From Saccharopolyspora shandongensis (GTDB taxonomy: Bacteria; Actinomycetota; Actinomycetes; Mycobacteriales; Pseudonocardiaceae): a stretch of 64,000 bases of DNA. The stretch's first letter is position 1. Every line of letters begins with the position of its first letter. The DNA is taken from contig NZ_FNOK01000011.1 of assembly GCF_900106995.1 (NCBI RefSeq), positions 124,001-188,000 on the forward strand, read 5' to 3'. The notes beneath the pieces were generated by a model. That model ran no database searches and was not told where the DNA came from. It saw only the letters and a program-made list of their open reading frames with translations. The translations under genes and the position numbers were made by a program. Of this stretch, positions 53,044 through 62,032 are shown piece by piece.

Positions 53044-54446
53044 CAGCGGCCACCTCCCAACAACGAGCCCAGCAGGCCGCCGGATTCGCGCTCCGGCTCG
53101 GCCGGCGGTTGCGCGGGCAGCTCCGGCGGTGCCTGCGGCGTCAGCGGCAGCGGGATGGACTTCAGGGCGTCCGGCAGCGGGATCAGCGGCTGCCGGCTGC
53201 GACCGAGGTTCTCCAGCACGTGGGTGAGGTTCAGGTCCACGTTGGCGTAGAGGTTGGTGAAGTCGCTGTTGCCGATGCCGTCGACCGCGTTGTCCGGGAA
53301 CGGGAACGAGACGAGCACCTCCAGCGACTTCGGCAGGCTCTCGCCCGCCGCGGCCAGCTGGTTCAGGGCCGGGGCGAGCTGGTTGAGGTTGTGCACCAGG
53401 TCGTCGCGGGACTTGTTGACCACGTCCGTGCCGACGCCGGAGAGCTCGTCGAGCGACTGCAGCATGGTGACCAGCTGGGTGCGCTGCTCGTTGAGCACCC
53501 GCAGCCCGGGTTCCAGGTCGCGCAGCGCGGTGTCGATGCTCCCGCGCTGCTCGTTGAGCCGGGCGCTGAGGCGGTTGATGCTGTCCAGCGCCCGCGTGAT
53601 GTCGTCGCGCTGCGCGTCCAGCCCGGCGACCAGTTCGTCCAAATTGGACAGCAGGCCGCGGACGTCGGACTCGCGGCCCTCCAGCGCGGCGTTGAGCTCC
53701 TTGGTGATGTTCTGCAGCTGCGCCACGCCACCGCCGTTGAGCAGCATGGACAGCGCGCCGAGCACCTCTTCCACCTCGGGGTTGCGGCCGGTGCGGTCGA
53801 GGCCGATCAGGGCGCCGTCGGCGAGGCGGCCGACGCCGGACTGCCCCTCCGGTGGGCCGGCGAGCTCGACGTACTTCTCGCCGAGCAGGCTGGACTGCCG
53901 CAGCCGGGCGGTCGCGTTGGCCGGGAGCTTGACGTCGCCGTTGACCTGCACGGTCACCTCGGCCTGCCAGGAGTCGGGGGCCAGGCCGATGGTCGACACC
54001 CGGCCGACCGACACGTCGTTGACCCGCACCCCGGCGTTGGGCACCAGGTCCAGCACATCGGCGAAGCGCACCTTGACCTCGTAGGGGGAGCTGCCGAGGT
54101 CGGCTCCGCCGGGCAGCGGCATGTCGTAGACGCCCTGCGAACCGCACCCGCCGAGCACGACGAGCGCCGCGGTCGCCACGGCACCGACCTGCAGTCCGCG
54201 AGGAAGCGGCGGTCTCGCGCGGAACCACTCCAGAGACTGCTTTTTGCCTTTGTCTTTGAAGCGGCGCAGCCGCTTAGCCCACCTACGCAACTCGCACCGC
54301 CGCGGGTTCTCAGGGGTCTTCTCGCGAGGACAGCCCCGACGTGGTGAATTGGCATTCATGATGTCGGGGATCCCACAGCGAGAAGGCCCCTGAGGTTCCG
54401 CTGCCCGCACCGCCACGGAAGGTGAGTCTGGAAACAGTCGCTTCAC
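53043..54446 (-). CDS. mceE: MCE-family lipoprotein (MceE position) with an inserted element in its N-terminus
   Basis: 467 residues. The MCE domain (about 105-195; YEVKVRFADVLDLVPNAGVR, NDVSVGRVSTIGL) and helical region are normal, and the lipobox VVLGGC marks it as the lipoprotein member. But the Cys lies at about residue 100, far from the start. The GTG at 54446 has a perfect AGGAGGT and overlaps mceD. After the first four codons (VKRL) the frame runs through the repeat at 54259-54443 and resumes at AKRLRRFKDKGKK. The segment between the two KRL codes is 168 bp, exactly 56 codons, so the frame survived. It likely disturbs or lengthens the signal region. Confidence 0.85.
   Translation of the reverse strand: MKRLFPDSPSVAVRAAEPQGPSRCGIPDIMNANSPRRGCPREKTPENPRRCELRRWAKRLRRFKDKGKKQSLEWFRARPPLPRGLQVGAVATAALVVLGGCGSQGVYDMPLPGGADLGSSPYEVKVRFADVLDLVPNAGVRVNDVSVGRVSTIGLAPDSWQAEVTVQVNGDVKLPANATARLRQSSLLGEKYVELAGPPEGQSGVGRLADGALIGLDRTGRNPEVEEVLGALSMLLNGGGVAQLQNITKELNAALEGRESDVRGLLSNLDELVAGLDAQRDDITRALDSINRLSARLNEQRGSIDTALRDLEPGLRVLNEQRTQLVTMLQSLDELSGVGTDVVNKSRDDLVHNLNQLAPALNQLAAAGESLPKSLEVLVSFPFPDNAVDGIGNSDFTNLYANVDLNLTHVLENLGRSRQPLIPLPDALKSIPLPLTPQAPPELPAQPPAEPERESGGLLGSLLGGGR
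54259..54443 (+). repeat. structured dispersed repeat, copy B, inside mceE
   Basis: Same ordered blocks as copy A at 29161: CCGCCGCGGGTTCTCAG (54297-54313), GCGAGGACAGCCCCGA, TCGGGGATCCC, CCCGCACCGCCAC and GTGAGTCTGGAA. TCAGGGG-T-CTTCTCGC (54310-54325) pairs with GCGAGAAG-G-CCCCTGA (54378-54393), a 16-bp stem with one U-G pair on the plus strand. A hairpin AAGCGGC/GCCGCTT opens it. CAGTCGCTT (54435) and CAGCCGCTT (54267) flank the body and may be a target duplication. Confidence 0.6.
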
Positions 54447-55612
54447 CGGTCACCTCCTGGGGACAGGGGAAGCGGCAATGATGGGAGCTTGCCGTTCTGG
54501 ATGGCGTTGAGGGTTTCCGCCGGAGTGGGCAGCTTCACCACGCCGTCGAGGATCGGCTGCAGCGACTTGCACGCGTCGCTGACGTCCTTCGGCAGGTCCG
54601 ACGGGCTATGCTGCTGCAGCATCTTGCACACCGCCACCACCGGCGGCTGGTTCAGCTCGTTGAAGTTCGCGCGGGTGTCCAGCGTTCCCGCCGCGCCGTT
54701 GTAGGCGTTGTTGAGGTTGCTCAGCGCCAGCGGCGCGTTGTTCAGCGACTCGCTGAGCGCTGCTTTCTGCTCCACCAGCACGTTCGCCACCGCGTTCAGC
54801 TGGTCCACGTTGGACTTCACCAGGCCCCGGTTGTCCCGCACGAAGGACTCGACCTTGCCCAGCGCCACGGCCAGCTCCGCCAGCGCCGCGCTCATGTCCT
54901 CGCGCTCGCCGGCCAGCAACGAGCTGACCTGCTGCATCTGCGTGTTGAACCGGCGCACCTGGTCGTCGTTCTCGGCCAGCATCGTGGTGAAGCGCTGCAC
55001 GTTGTCGACGGTGGCGAACAGCTGATCGCTGTTGCCGGACAACGTGGTGCCGACCTCGCCGAGGTTGCGGATGGTCTCCGACAGCGCCTTCCCGTTGCCA
55101 TCGAGGTTCGCCGCGCTGGTGTTGAGCAGGTCGGTCAGCGCGCCGTCGGCGTTGGCGCCGTCGGGCCCCAGCGCGGTCGTGATGTCGTTGAGACTGCGGT
55201 AGATCTGGTCCAGCTCCACCGGGGTCGCGGTGCGCTCCTTCGGGATCACCGCGCCGTCGGCCAGCTCCGGCCCGCCCCGGTAGACGGGGGCGAGCTGCAC
55301 GTAGCGGTCGCTGACCACGCTCGGCGCGACCGCCACCGCGCCCGCGTCGGCGGGCACCTTCACGTCGCGGTCCACGCTCATCACGACGCGCACCAGCTGG
55401 CCCTGCGGCACGACCTCGTCGACGGTGCCCACCGGAACCCCGAGGATCCGCACGTCACCGCCCGGGTAGATGCCCACGGCGGCGTGGAAGTACGCGGTGA
55501 CCTTCCGCTCGGCGGCGCCGAAGAACAGCCACCACACCCCGACGGTCGCGGCGAGCGCGACCACCACGGCGATCGACAGCGTCCTGGTCAGCGACGGGCG
55601 TGCGCTGGTCAT
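54443..55612 (-). CDS. mceD: MCE-family protein (MceD position)
   Basis: 389 residues: anchor (LSIAVVVALAATVGVWWLFF), MCE domain (VTAYFHAAVGIYPGGDVRIL, GVPVGTVDEVV), long helical repeat region and a Pro/Leu-rich tail. The frame runs far upstream, but ATG at 55612 (MTSARPSLTRT) gives an ATGA overlap with mceC and precedes the anchor directly. Fourth MCE protein of the operon. Confidence 0.9.
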   Translation of the reverse strand: MTSARPSLTRTLSIAVVVALAATVGVWWLFFGAAERKVTAYFHAAVGIYPGGDVRILGVPVGTVDEVVPQGQLVRVVMSVDRDVKVPADAGAVAVAPSVVSDRYVQLAPVYRGGPELADGAVIPKERTATPVELDQIYRSLNDITTALGPDGANADGALTDLLNTSAANLDGNGKALSETIRNLGEVGTTLSGNSDQLFATVDNVQRFTTMLAENDDQVRRFNTQMQQVSSLLAGEREDMSAALAELAVALGKVESFVRDNRGLVKSNVDQLNAVANVLVEQKAALSESLNNAPLALSNLNNAYNGAAGTLDTRANFNELNQPPVVAVCKMLQQHSPSDLPKDVSDACKSLQPILDGVVKLPTPAETLNAIQNGKLPSLPLPLSPGGDR

Positions 55613-56589
55613 GGCTGGCAGCCCTTCTGGTTGATCGGACCGATGGCGGGCGGCAGCAGGCCGCAGATGTAGGTGTCGAACCAGCGGCCGTTGCCCAGCA
55701 CGTTGGAGAAGTACCTGGTGAACGGGGCGAACATCGCGAGGCTGCGGTTCAGGTTGTCCTGGTTGCGCTGCAGCATCTTGGTGACCCGGTCCAGCTGCTG
55801 CAGCGCCGGGCCGATCTGCGCGTTGTTGTCGTCGACCAGCCCGCTGAGCTGCTGGGACAACGTGCGGGTGCCGTCCAGCAGGCCGCTGATCGAATCCCGC
55901 CGCGCCCGGATCTCCTGCAGCAGCAGGTTGCCGTCGGCCAGCAGCTTCTCGAAGTCGGCGTTGCGGTCGGCGATCGTCTTCGACACCTGCGACGTGTTGT
56001 TCAGCAGGTGCTCCAGCTGCTCGTCGCGCGAGGAGATGGTCCGCGACAGCTGCGACAACCCGTCCAGCGCGCCGCTGACCTCGTCGGGCGTGCCCTTGAA
56101 CGTGTCCGACATCGTGCGGAAGCTCTCCGCGAGCTGCCCGGTGTCGATCTTGTCCACAGTGGACGATAGGTCGCTGAACGCCTCGATGACGTCGTAGGGC
56201 GACACGGTGCGCTGCAGCGGGATCGGCTCGGACGGCGACAGCTCCTCGCCGCCCTGCGGATCCAGCGCCAGGTACTTCTGGCCGAGCAGCGTCTTGATCC
56301 GGATCGCGGCGGTGGTGTGGTCGCCCAGCCACGCGTCGCCGACCCGGAAGCTGACCAGCACGTGGTCGTCCTCGATCTCGACGTCCGAGACGGTGCCGAC
56401 CTTCACCCCGGCGATGCGCACCTCGCTGTCCGGCCGCAGCCCGGCGGCCTCGGTGAACTGCGCCGTGTAGGTGGTGCCGCCGATGAACGGCAGGCGCTCG
56501 AAGTTCAGCGCGAGCAGGAACATCAGCACCAGCGCGAGGAGGCCGGCGATGCCGATCTTGAGCGGATCGCGCTGGGAGAATGCGGTCAT
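55609..56589 (-). CDS. mceC: MCE-family protein (MceC position)
   Basis: 326 residues from ATG at 56589 (MTAFSQRDPLKIG), coupled to mceB by a four-base overlap. Anchor (IGIAGLLALVLMFLLALNF), MCE domain (YTAQFTEAAGLRPDSEVRIA, GVKVGTVSDVEIE) and coiled helices. C-terminus with two Cys (YICGLLPPA, KGCQP) as in MceB, possibly a disulphide. Confidence 0.9.
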   Translation of the reverse strand: MTAFSQRDPLKIGIAGLLALVLMFLLALNFERLPFIGGTTYTAQFTEAAGLRPDSEVRIAGVKVGTVSDVEIEDDHVLVSFRVGDAWLGDHTTAAIRIKTLLGQKYLALDPQGGEELSPSEPIPLQRTVSPYDVIEAFSDLSSTVDKIDTGQLAESFRTMSDTFKGTPDEVSGALDGLSQLSRTISSRDEQLEHLLNNTSQVSKTIADRNADFEKLLADGNLLLQEIRARRDSISGLLDGTRTLSQQLSGLVDDNNAQIGPALQQLDRVTKMLQRNQDNLNRSLAMFAPFTRYFSNVLGNGRWFDTYICGLLPPAIGPINQKGCQP

Positions 56590-57611
56590 CGCTGGCACCT
56601 CGGCTGCGTCACCGGCATCAGCGGCAGCGGCAGGTTCAGGTCGCCGATGCCCACCGTGCCACTCATCTTGCACGAGTAGAAGTTGAACCAGGAGCCGTGG
56701 CTGGCGGTCCGGCCGATCGTTTCGAGCTTGCCGGGCATGTTCTGCAGCACCCGCTCGGTCAGCTGCTCGTGGTCGTTGAGGTTCTTCGACAGCTCGCCGA
56801 GGCCCGCGATGTCCTGCTGCAACCCCGGGCGCGCCTCGGTCAGCAGGCCCGCGGTGCTGTTCGTCAGGCCGTCCATCGCGGTGATCGCGGAGCCGATCGA
56901 ATCCCGGTCGGCGGACAGCCCGGACACCACCTGCTGCAGCTGGCCGATGAGCTCGGACAGCTGCTGGTCGCGGGCGTTGACGGTGTCCAGCACGCCGTTG
57001 AGGTTGTCGATGACCTGCCCGATCACCTGGTCGCGGGAGGCGATCGTGGAGGTCAGCGAGGCGGTGTGGGCCAGCAGGCTCTCCACCGTGCCGCCCTCGC
57101 CCTGCAGCACCTGGATGATCTCGTAGGACAGCTTGTTCACGTCCTCCGGCGAGAGCGCCTGGAACAGCGGCTTGAACCCGCCCAGCAGCACGGTCAGGTC
57201 CAGCGCCGGCTTGGTGCGCTCCAGCGGGATCTCGGCGCCCGGGGCCAGGAATCCACCGGATTCGCCCGCGCCCTGCTCCAGCGCGATGTACCGCTGGCCC
57301 ACCAGGTTCCGGTACTTGATGGTGGCGGTCACCGAGCCCGGCAGCCGCCGGTCCGACACGTTGAACCGCACCTCGGCGAGCCGCCGGTCGACCACCTCGA
57401 TGCTCTCCACCTGGCCGACCTTGACCCCGGAGATGCGCACCTCGTCGCCCTCGTTGAGGTTGGTGACGTCGGTGAACCGCGCCGTGTAGGACTCCGACGC
57501 GCGCAGGTCCCGGTTGGCGATGGTCAGCACCAGCAACCCGGTGGCCAGCACGGTGATCAGCACGAAGATCAGGAACTTCACCAGTGGCGCGACGATGCTG
57601 CGGCCGTTCAC
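56586..57611 (-). CDS. mceB: MCE-family protein (MceB position)
   Basis: 341 residues: anchor (LVKFLIFVLITVLATGLLVL), MCE domain (YTARFTDVTNLNEGDEVRIS, GVKVGQVESIEV), helical region (ARDQQLSELIGQLQQVVSGL) and a C-terminus with paired Cys (YSCKMSG, QPRCQR). ATG at 57611 overlaps mceA by four bases. Normal length and order. Confidence 0.9.
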   Translation of the reverse strand: MNGRSIVAPLVKFLIFVLITVLATGLLVLTIANRDLRASESYTARFTDVTNLNEGDEVRISGVKVGQVESIEVVDRRLAEVRFNVSDRRLPGSVTATIKYRNLVGQRYIALEQGAGESGGFLAPGAEIPLERTKPALDLTVLLGGFKPLFQALSPEDVNKLSYEIIQVLQGEGGTVESLLAHTASLTSTIASRDQVIGQVIDNLNGVLDTVNARDQQLSELIGQLQQVVSGLSADRDSIGSAITAMDGLTNSTAGLLTEARPGLQQDIAGLGELSKNLNDHEQLTERVLQNMPGKLETIGRTASHGSWFNFYSCKMSGTVGIGDLNLPLPLMPVTQPRCQR

Positions 57612-58957
57612 CGGTAGCTCACCTCCGCTCCGCGAAGCACGGGCCCGACCAGCAGCGAGCCCCAGTCCGGCACCTCACTCGCCGGGCGGCCCACCGCGGG
57701 TGCCAGCAGCACCGCCACCATGTCCCGCTCGGCCGGGGAGTTCACCCAGGTCGCGGACTGCGGCGAGGTGCTGGCGGGCAGGTAGCCCTGGCCCATCGAC
57801 GGCGGGTTCAGGCCGCCGTCGGCCGGCCGCGACGCGGGCGGCGGAACCGAGCCGTCCTTGAACGGTCCGTCCGGCGGGTACTCCGGCACCGGATCCGGCA
57901 GCTGCATGAAGTTGTAGCAGCGCGGACCGCGCTTGTCGGCGAACTCCGGCTCGTCCTGGTCCGGCCGGTACTTGCCGCGGGTCGCGACGACCTCCAGGGT
58001 GATGTGCAGGCCCGGCTCGGCGCTCCCCTCGCCCAGCACCTGCCGCATCCGCGGCACGAACTCCGCCATCTCCTGCAGGAAGCACGGGTACTCGGGCGCG
58101 TACTTGGCCAGCACGTCCAGCGTCGGCCGCTGCGCCTCGCCGAGCTGGATGATGTTCTGCCGGTTGTCCCGCAGGAAGCCGGTCAGGTCACCGGAGCTGG
58201 TGGTCAGCTGCGAGGTGAGCGCGGTCAGGTTCTCCCGCTGCGCCACCAGGGTCCGGGCGGTGGTGCTGAAGTTGTCCAGCGCCTCCAGCACGTCCGGCGC
58301 GGCCTGCTCGTAGGTCCGCGCGACGCCGACCAGCTCCTGCAAGTTCTTCTTGAGGTCCGGCACCGACGGGTTGAGCCCGTCCAGGTAGGTGTTCAGCTGC
58401 GACAGCGTCTCGCCCAGCGGCTTGCCGCGCCCCGCCAACGCCTGGTCCAGCGCGTTCAGCGTCACGGCCAGGTCGTCCGGGTGGACCGCCTGCAGCACCG
58501 GCATCGCGTCGGCCAGCACCTGCTCCAGCTCGATGCCCGCGCGGGTGCGGTCCTGCTCGATCACGTCGCCGGAGGCCAGCGCCTTGGCCGACGCCTGCTG
58601 CGGCAGTTCCAGCGACACGTACCGCTCGCCGAAGAGCGTCCGCGGCAGCAGCCGCGCCGACACGTTCGACGGCAGCTGCTCGGCCCGCTCCGGGTCCAGC
58701 GCCAGCCGCAGCTCCGCACCGTCCCCTGTGGACGTCACGCTCACCACCCGGCCGACGACCATGCCGCGCACCTTCACGTCCGACTCGGGCAGCAGCTGGT
58801 TCCCGGTCGACGGCGCCTTCAGCACGACGTCCACGCTGGACGCGAAGGCCTTCTGGTAGATCGCCACGGTCAGCCCGATGAACAGCACCATGCTCATCAG
58901 CAACGCCAAGCCGAAGGCACGCCGCCGGAGCGTCGTCAACGCGCTTCGCGTACTCAT
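57608..58957 (-). CDS. mceA: MCE-family protein (MceA position)
   Basis: 449 residues from ATG at 58957 (MSTRSALTTLRRRAFG), overlapping yrbEB by four bases. Anchor (GLALLMSMVLFIGLTVAIYQ), MCE domain (VDVVLKAPSTGNQLLPESDV; GMVVGRVVSV), helical region and a Pro-rich extended C-terminus, a frequent feature of MceA. First MCE gene of the operon. Confidence 0.9.
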   Translation of the reverse strand: MSTRSALTTLRRRAFGLALLMSMVLFIGLTVAIYQKAFASSVDVVLKAPSTGNQLLPESDVKVRGMVVGRVVSVTSTGDGAELRLALDPERAEQLPSNVSARLLPRTLFGERYVSLELPQQASAKALASGDVIEQDRTRAGIELEQVLADAMPVLQAVHPDDLAVTLNALDQALAGRGKPLGETLSQLNTYLDGLNPSVPDLKKNLQELVGVARTYEQAAPDVLEALDNFSTTARTLVAQRENLTALTSQLTTSSGDLTGFLRDNRQNIIQLGEAQRPTLDVLAKYAPEYPCFLQEMAEFVPRMRQVLGEGSAEPGLHITLEVVATRGKYRPDQDEPEFADKRGPRCYNFMQLPDPVPEYPPDGPFKDGSVPPPASRPADGGLNPPSMGQGYLPASTSPQSATWVNSPAERDMVAVLLAPAVGRPASEVPDWGSLLVGPVLRGAEVSYR

Positions 58958-59793
58958 CCCGTGATCCGAACCGTCGTCGTGGTGCCCCAGATCGCGAGGC
59001 TGAGGAAGAAGTCGAGGAGCGCGGTGGTCACGATCGCGGTCCGCACCGCGCGACCCACCGCGATGCCGACACCGGCCGGGCCGCCGCTGGCGCGGTAGCC
59101 GTAGTAGCAGTGGGTCATGATCACCACCACGCTGAAGACGAGCACCTTCCCGAAGGACCACAGCACGTCCTCGGGCGGCAGGAACAGGTTGAAGTAGTGG
59201 TCGTAGGTGCCCGCGGACTGGCCGTAGATGTAGATCGTGACCGCGCGGGCGGCGATGTACGAGGTCAGCAGGCCCAGCACGTACAGCGGGATCACCGCGA
59301 TGAACCCGGCGATCACGCGGGTCGTCACCAGGTACGGAAGGCTCGGCACGCCCATGACTTCCAGCGCGTCGATCTCGTCGGAGATGCGCATCGCGCCCAG
59401 CTGCGCGGTGAAGCCGGAGCCGACCGTCGCCGACAGCGCGAGCCCGGCGACCAGCGGCGCGATCTCGCGGGTGTTGAAGTACGCGGAGACGAAGCCGGCG
59501 AACGCCGAGGTGCCGATCTGGTCCAGCGCCGCGAAGCCCTGCAGGCCGACCACGGTGCCGGTGAACAGCGTCAGGCCGATCATCACGCCGACCGTGCCGC
59601 CGATCACCGCCAATGCGCCGCTACCGAAGCTCACCTCGGCCAGCAGCCGCACCGTCTCCTTCGCGTAGCGGACGACGGCACGCGGAATCCACGCCAGCGA
59701 GCGCAGGTAGAACGACATCTGGTCGCCCAGGTCGTCCAGCATCACCAGCGGCCGCCGGGCCGCGCGCTTCGCGCGCTGCGAGATGGTCACCAT
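58954..59793 (-). CDS. yrbEB: MlaE/YrbE-family permease B
   Basis: 279 residues with several membrane helices and the MlaE/YrbE pattern: LVAGLALSATVGSGFTAQLG, AMRISDEIDALEVMGVP and SYIAARAVTIYIYG. Partner of YrbEA in the permease of the Mce lipid importer. Start ATG at 59793, seven bases after yrbEA. A GTG at 59790 is a possible alternative. Confidence 0.95.
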   Translation of the reverse strand: MVTISQRAKRAARRPLVMLDDLGDQMSFYLRSLAWIPRAVVRYAKETVRLLAEVSFGSGALAVIGGTVGVMIGLTLFTGTVVGLQGFAALDQIGTSAFAGFVSAYFNTREIAPLVAGLALSATVGSGFTAQLGAMRISDEIDALEVMGVPSLPYLVTTRVIAGFIAVIPLYVLGLLTSYIAARAVTIYIYGQSAGTYDHYFNLFLPPEDVLWSFGKVLVFSVVVIMTHCYYGYRASGGPAGVGIAVGRAVRTAIVTTALLDFFLSLAIWGTTTTVRITG

Positions 59794-59800
59794 GTCCCCG

Positions 59801-60592
59801 TCACATTCCCTTTGGCGGGACGAGCTGCAAGTAGAGCGTCGTCAGGACGAAGTTCACGGCGAACAGCAGCAGGAAGGTGATCACCACCGACTGGTTCACC
59901 GCGTCCCCGACGCCCTTCGGCCCCGGCGGCGGGTGCAGGCCGCGGTAGGCGGCCACCACGCCGGCCAGGAACCCGAAGATCACCGCCTTCAGCCCCCCGA
60001 TCCACAGGTCGGACAGCTGCGCCAGCGCGTTGAAGCTCGCCATGTACGCGCCGGGCGTGCCGCCCTGCATGATCACGTTGAACGTGTAGCCGCCGAGCAC
60101 GCCGACCACGCTGACCATGCCGTTGAGCAGCAGCGCCACCAGCATCGCGGCCAGCACCCGCGGCACCACCAGCCGCTGGATCGGCGAGATCCCCAGGACC
60201 TCCATCGCGTCGATCTCGTCGCGGATCTTCCGGGAACCGAGGTCCGCGCAGATCGCCGAACCGCCGGCCCCGGCGATCAGCAGCGCGGTCACGATCGGGC
60301 TGGCCTGCTGGATGATCGCCAGCACGCTCGCGGCGCCGGTGAACGACTGGGCGCCGATCTGCCTGGTCAGCGAGCCGAGCTGGAGCGCGATCACCGCGCC
60401 GAAGGGGATCGACACCAGCGCGGTCGGCAGGATCGTCACGCTGGCGATGAACCAGCACTGCTGGATGAACTCGCGGATCTGGAACGGCCGGCTGGGCATC
60501 GCCCGCACCACGTCGAGCGCCAGCGCGAACATGCGGCCGGTCTCGCGAAGCCCGCCCGCACCAGGGAACCGCACCTGGGACGGCGAACTCAC
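59801..60592 (-). CDS. yrbEA: MlaE/YrbE-family permease A
   Basis: 263 residues. MlaE family motifs: VTALLIAGAGGSAICADLG, RKIRDEIDAMEVLGISPI and VVGVLGGYTFNVIMQGG. Forms the inner membrane pore with YrbEB, driven by the Mkl-type ATPase. Start GTG at 60592 overlaps the ATPase stop (GTGA). Confidence 0.95.
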   Translation of the reverse strand: MSSPSQVRFPGAGGLRETGRMFALALDVVRAMPSRPFQIREFIQQCWFIASVTILPTALVSIPFGAVIALQLGSLTRQIGAQSFTGAASVLAIIQQASPIVTALLIAGAGGSAICADLGSRKIRDEIDAMEVLGISPIQRLVVPRVLAAMLVALLLNGMVSVVGVLGGYTFNVIMQGGTPGAYMASFNALAQLSDLWIGGLKAVIFGFLAGVVAAYRGLHPPPGPKGVGDAVNQSVVITFLLLFAVNFVLTTLYLQLVPPKGM

Positions 60593-61776
60593 GACTCACC
60601 CCGCTTGCGGCCGAACCAGCGGCGTCGCGACGACTCGGCCGGCTCCTCGGCGTCCCACGACGTCGCCTCGGGCTGCCGGGGGTGGGGCGTCGGGCGCACC
60701 TGCTGCGGCGGCACGTCGGCGACCGCCGCCGGCGGCAGCCGGTCCGCGGCCGGCACCTGCACCGGCTCGGCCTGCTGCGGCCACGCACCGGTCGCGGGGG
60801 CGGAAAAGCCGTAGAGCGCCAGCTCGTCCGGGGTCAGCGTCTTGATGATCTCCTGCTGCGCCGACGGGTTCAGCGTCCGCAGCTGGCGCAGCACCCGGTC
60901 CTTGCGGCGGCGCACCGCGGTCCGCTCCGGCATTCCCGGCGAGACCTCCAGCTGCGCCATCATCGGCGGCACGGCGAGCTCGCTCAGCCGCGCCAGCTCG
61001 GACGGCCCGATGTCCTTCTCCTCGCTCATGCCGATCGGCCCGTCGGCACGCCCGTTGAGGAACTGCACCACCACCGGCTCGGCCGAGGTCAGCAGCACCT
61101 CGCGCGGCCCGAACATCACCAGGTTCCGGCGGTAGAGCATGCCGATGTTGTCCGGCACCGTCCGGGCGGTGTTGATGTCGTGCGTGACGATCAGGATCGT
61201 GGCGTCGATCTGCGCGTTCAGGTCGACGATCAGCTGATTCAGCAGCACGGTGCGGACCGGGTCCAGCCCGGAGTCGGGCTCGTCGACCAAGATGATCTCG
61301 GGGTCCAGCACCAGCGCGCGGGCCAGCCCGGCGCGCTTGCGCATACCGCCGGAGATCTCGCCGGGCAGCTTCTCCTCGGCACCGAGGAGACCCACCATCT
61401 CCATCTTCTCGAGCACCAGGTCGCGGATCTCGGTCTCGCCCTTGCGGGTGTGCTCGCGGAGCGGGAACGCGATGTTGTCGTAGAGGTTCATCGACCCGAA
61501 CAGCGCGCCGTCCTGGAACAGCACGCCGAACATCTTCCGGATCTCGTAGAGCTCGCGCTCCGAGCAGGTGCAGATGTCGGTGCCGTTGATGACGACCTTG
61601 CCCTGCTCCGGCTTCAGCAGGCCGACCAAGGACTTCAGGAACACCGACTTGCCGGTTCCGGAAGGCCCGAGCAGCACGCTGATCTCGCCGGGAGGAAGCG
61701 TCAGCGTGACGTCCCGCCAGATGGTCTGCGCGCCGAAGGACTTCGACAGTCCGTCGACAACCACCTCGACGCCCAT
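60589..61776 (-). CDS. mkl: Mkl-type ABC ATPase of the Mce lipid importer
   Basis: 395 residues. Walker A GPSGTGKS, signature ISGGMRKRAGLARAL, Walker B IILVDEPDSGLDP and the H-loop IVTHDIN are present. The C-terminal ~130 residues form the extension typical of actinobacterial Mkl/MceG (VRRRKDRVLRQLRTLNPSAQ; TPDELALYGF) and a disordered tail. ATG at 61776 (MGVEVVVDGLSKSF) has GGAGG upstream; an in-frame extension to 61839 lacks domain character. First gene of an 11-gene operon. In mycobacteria, mkl sits near rplL without the mce genes. Confidence 0.93.
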   Translation of the reverse strand: MGVEVVVDGLSKSFGAQTIWRDVTLTLPPGEISVLLGPSGTGKSVFLKSLVGLLKPEQGKVVINGTDICTCSERELYEIRKMFGVLFQDGALFGSMNLYDNIAFPLREHTRKGETEIRDLVLEKMEMVGLLGAEEKLPGEISGGMRKRAGLARALVLDPEIILVDEPDSGLDPVRTVLLNQLIVDLNAQIDATILIVTHDINTARTVPDNIGMLYRRNLVMFGPREVLLTSAEPVVVQFLNGRADGPIGMSEEKDIGPSELARLSELAVPPMMAQLEVSPGMPERTAVRRRKDRVLRQLRTLNPSAQQEIIKTLTPDELALYGFSAPATGAWPQQAEPVQVPAADRLPPAAVADVPPQQVRPTPHPRQPEATSWDAEEPAESSRRRWFGRKRGES

Positions 61777-61840
61777 CCGCACCTCCGCGTTCCTCGAATT
61801 AACCCCATCGGGTATCACTCCGGTGAGGCAGCCTGGCACA

Positions 61841-61874
61841 TGTGACGCGCTTAACGAAGGTCATCGGCGTCACA
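61841..61874. promoter_or_regulatory. possible operator upstream of the mce operon
   Basis: Perfect inverted repeat TGTGACGC / GCGTCACA with an 18-base spacer, 65 bases upstream of the mkl start. A CACATGTG palindrome overlaps its left arm. It could bind a dimeric regulator of the mce operon; no regulator gene lies adjacent. Confidence 0.35.
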
Positions 61875-61978
61875 CCTATGCAACGAGCCTGACGCGAACG
61901 GGTTACTCGCCAGTTCACTTCGATTCGAGAACCACAGGATTTGTCCGGTAAAAGCGATTCTTCTTTCCTGGACAGCAA

Positions 61979-62016
61979 AAAGGGCGAGCACCCGCAACCG
62001 CGAGTGCTCGCCCTTT
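61979..62016 (-). terminator. terminator of the rplJL operon
   Basis: 13-bp stem AAAGGGCGAGCAC and complement with a 12-base loop, 17 bases after the rplL stop, followed on the minus strand by TTTTGCTGT. Separates rplJL from the mce operon. Confidence 0.85.
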
Positions 62017-62032
62017 ACCGTCAGTCAGATGC

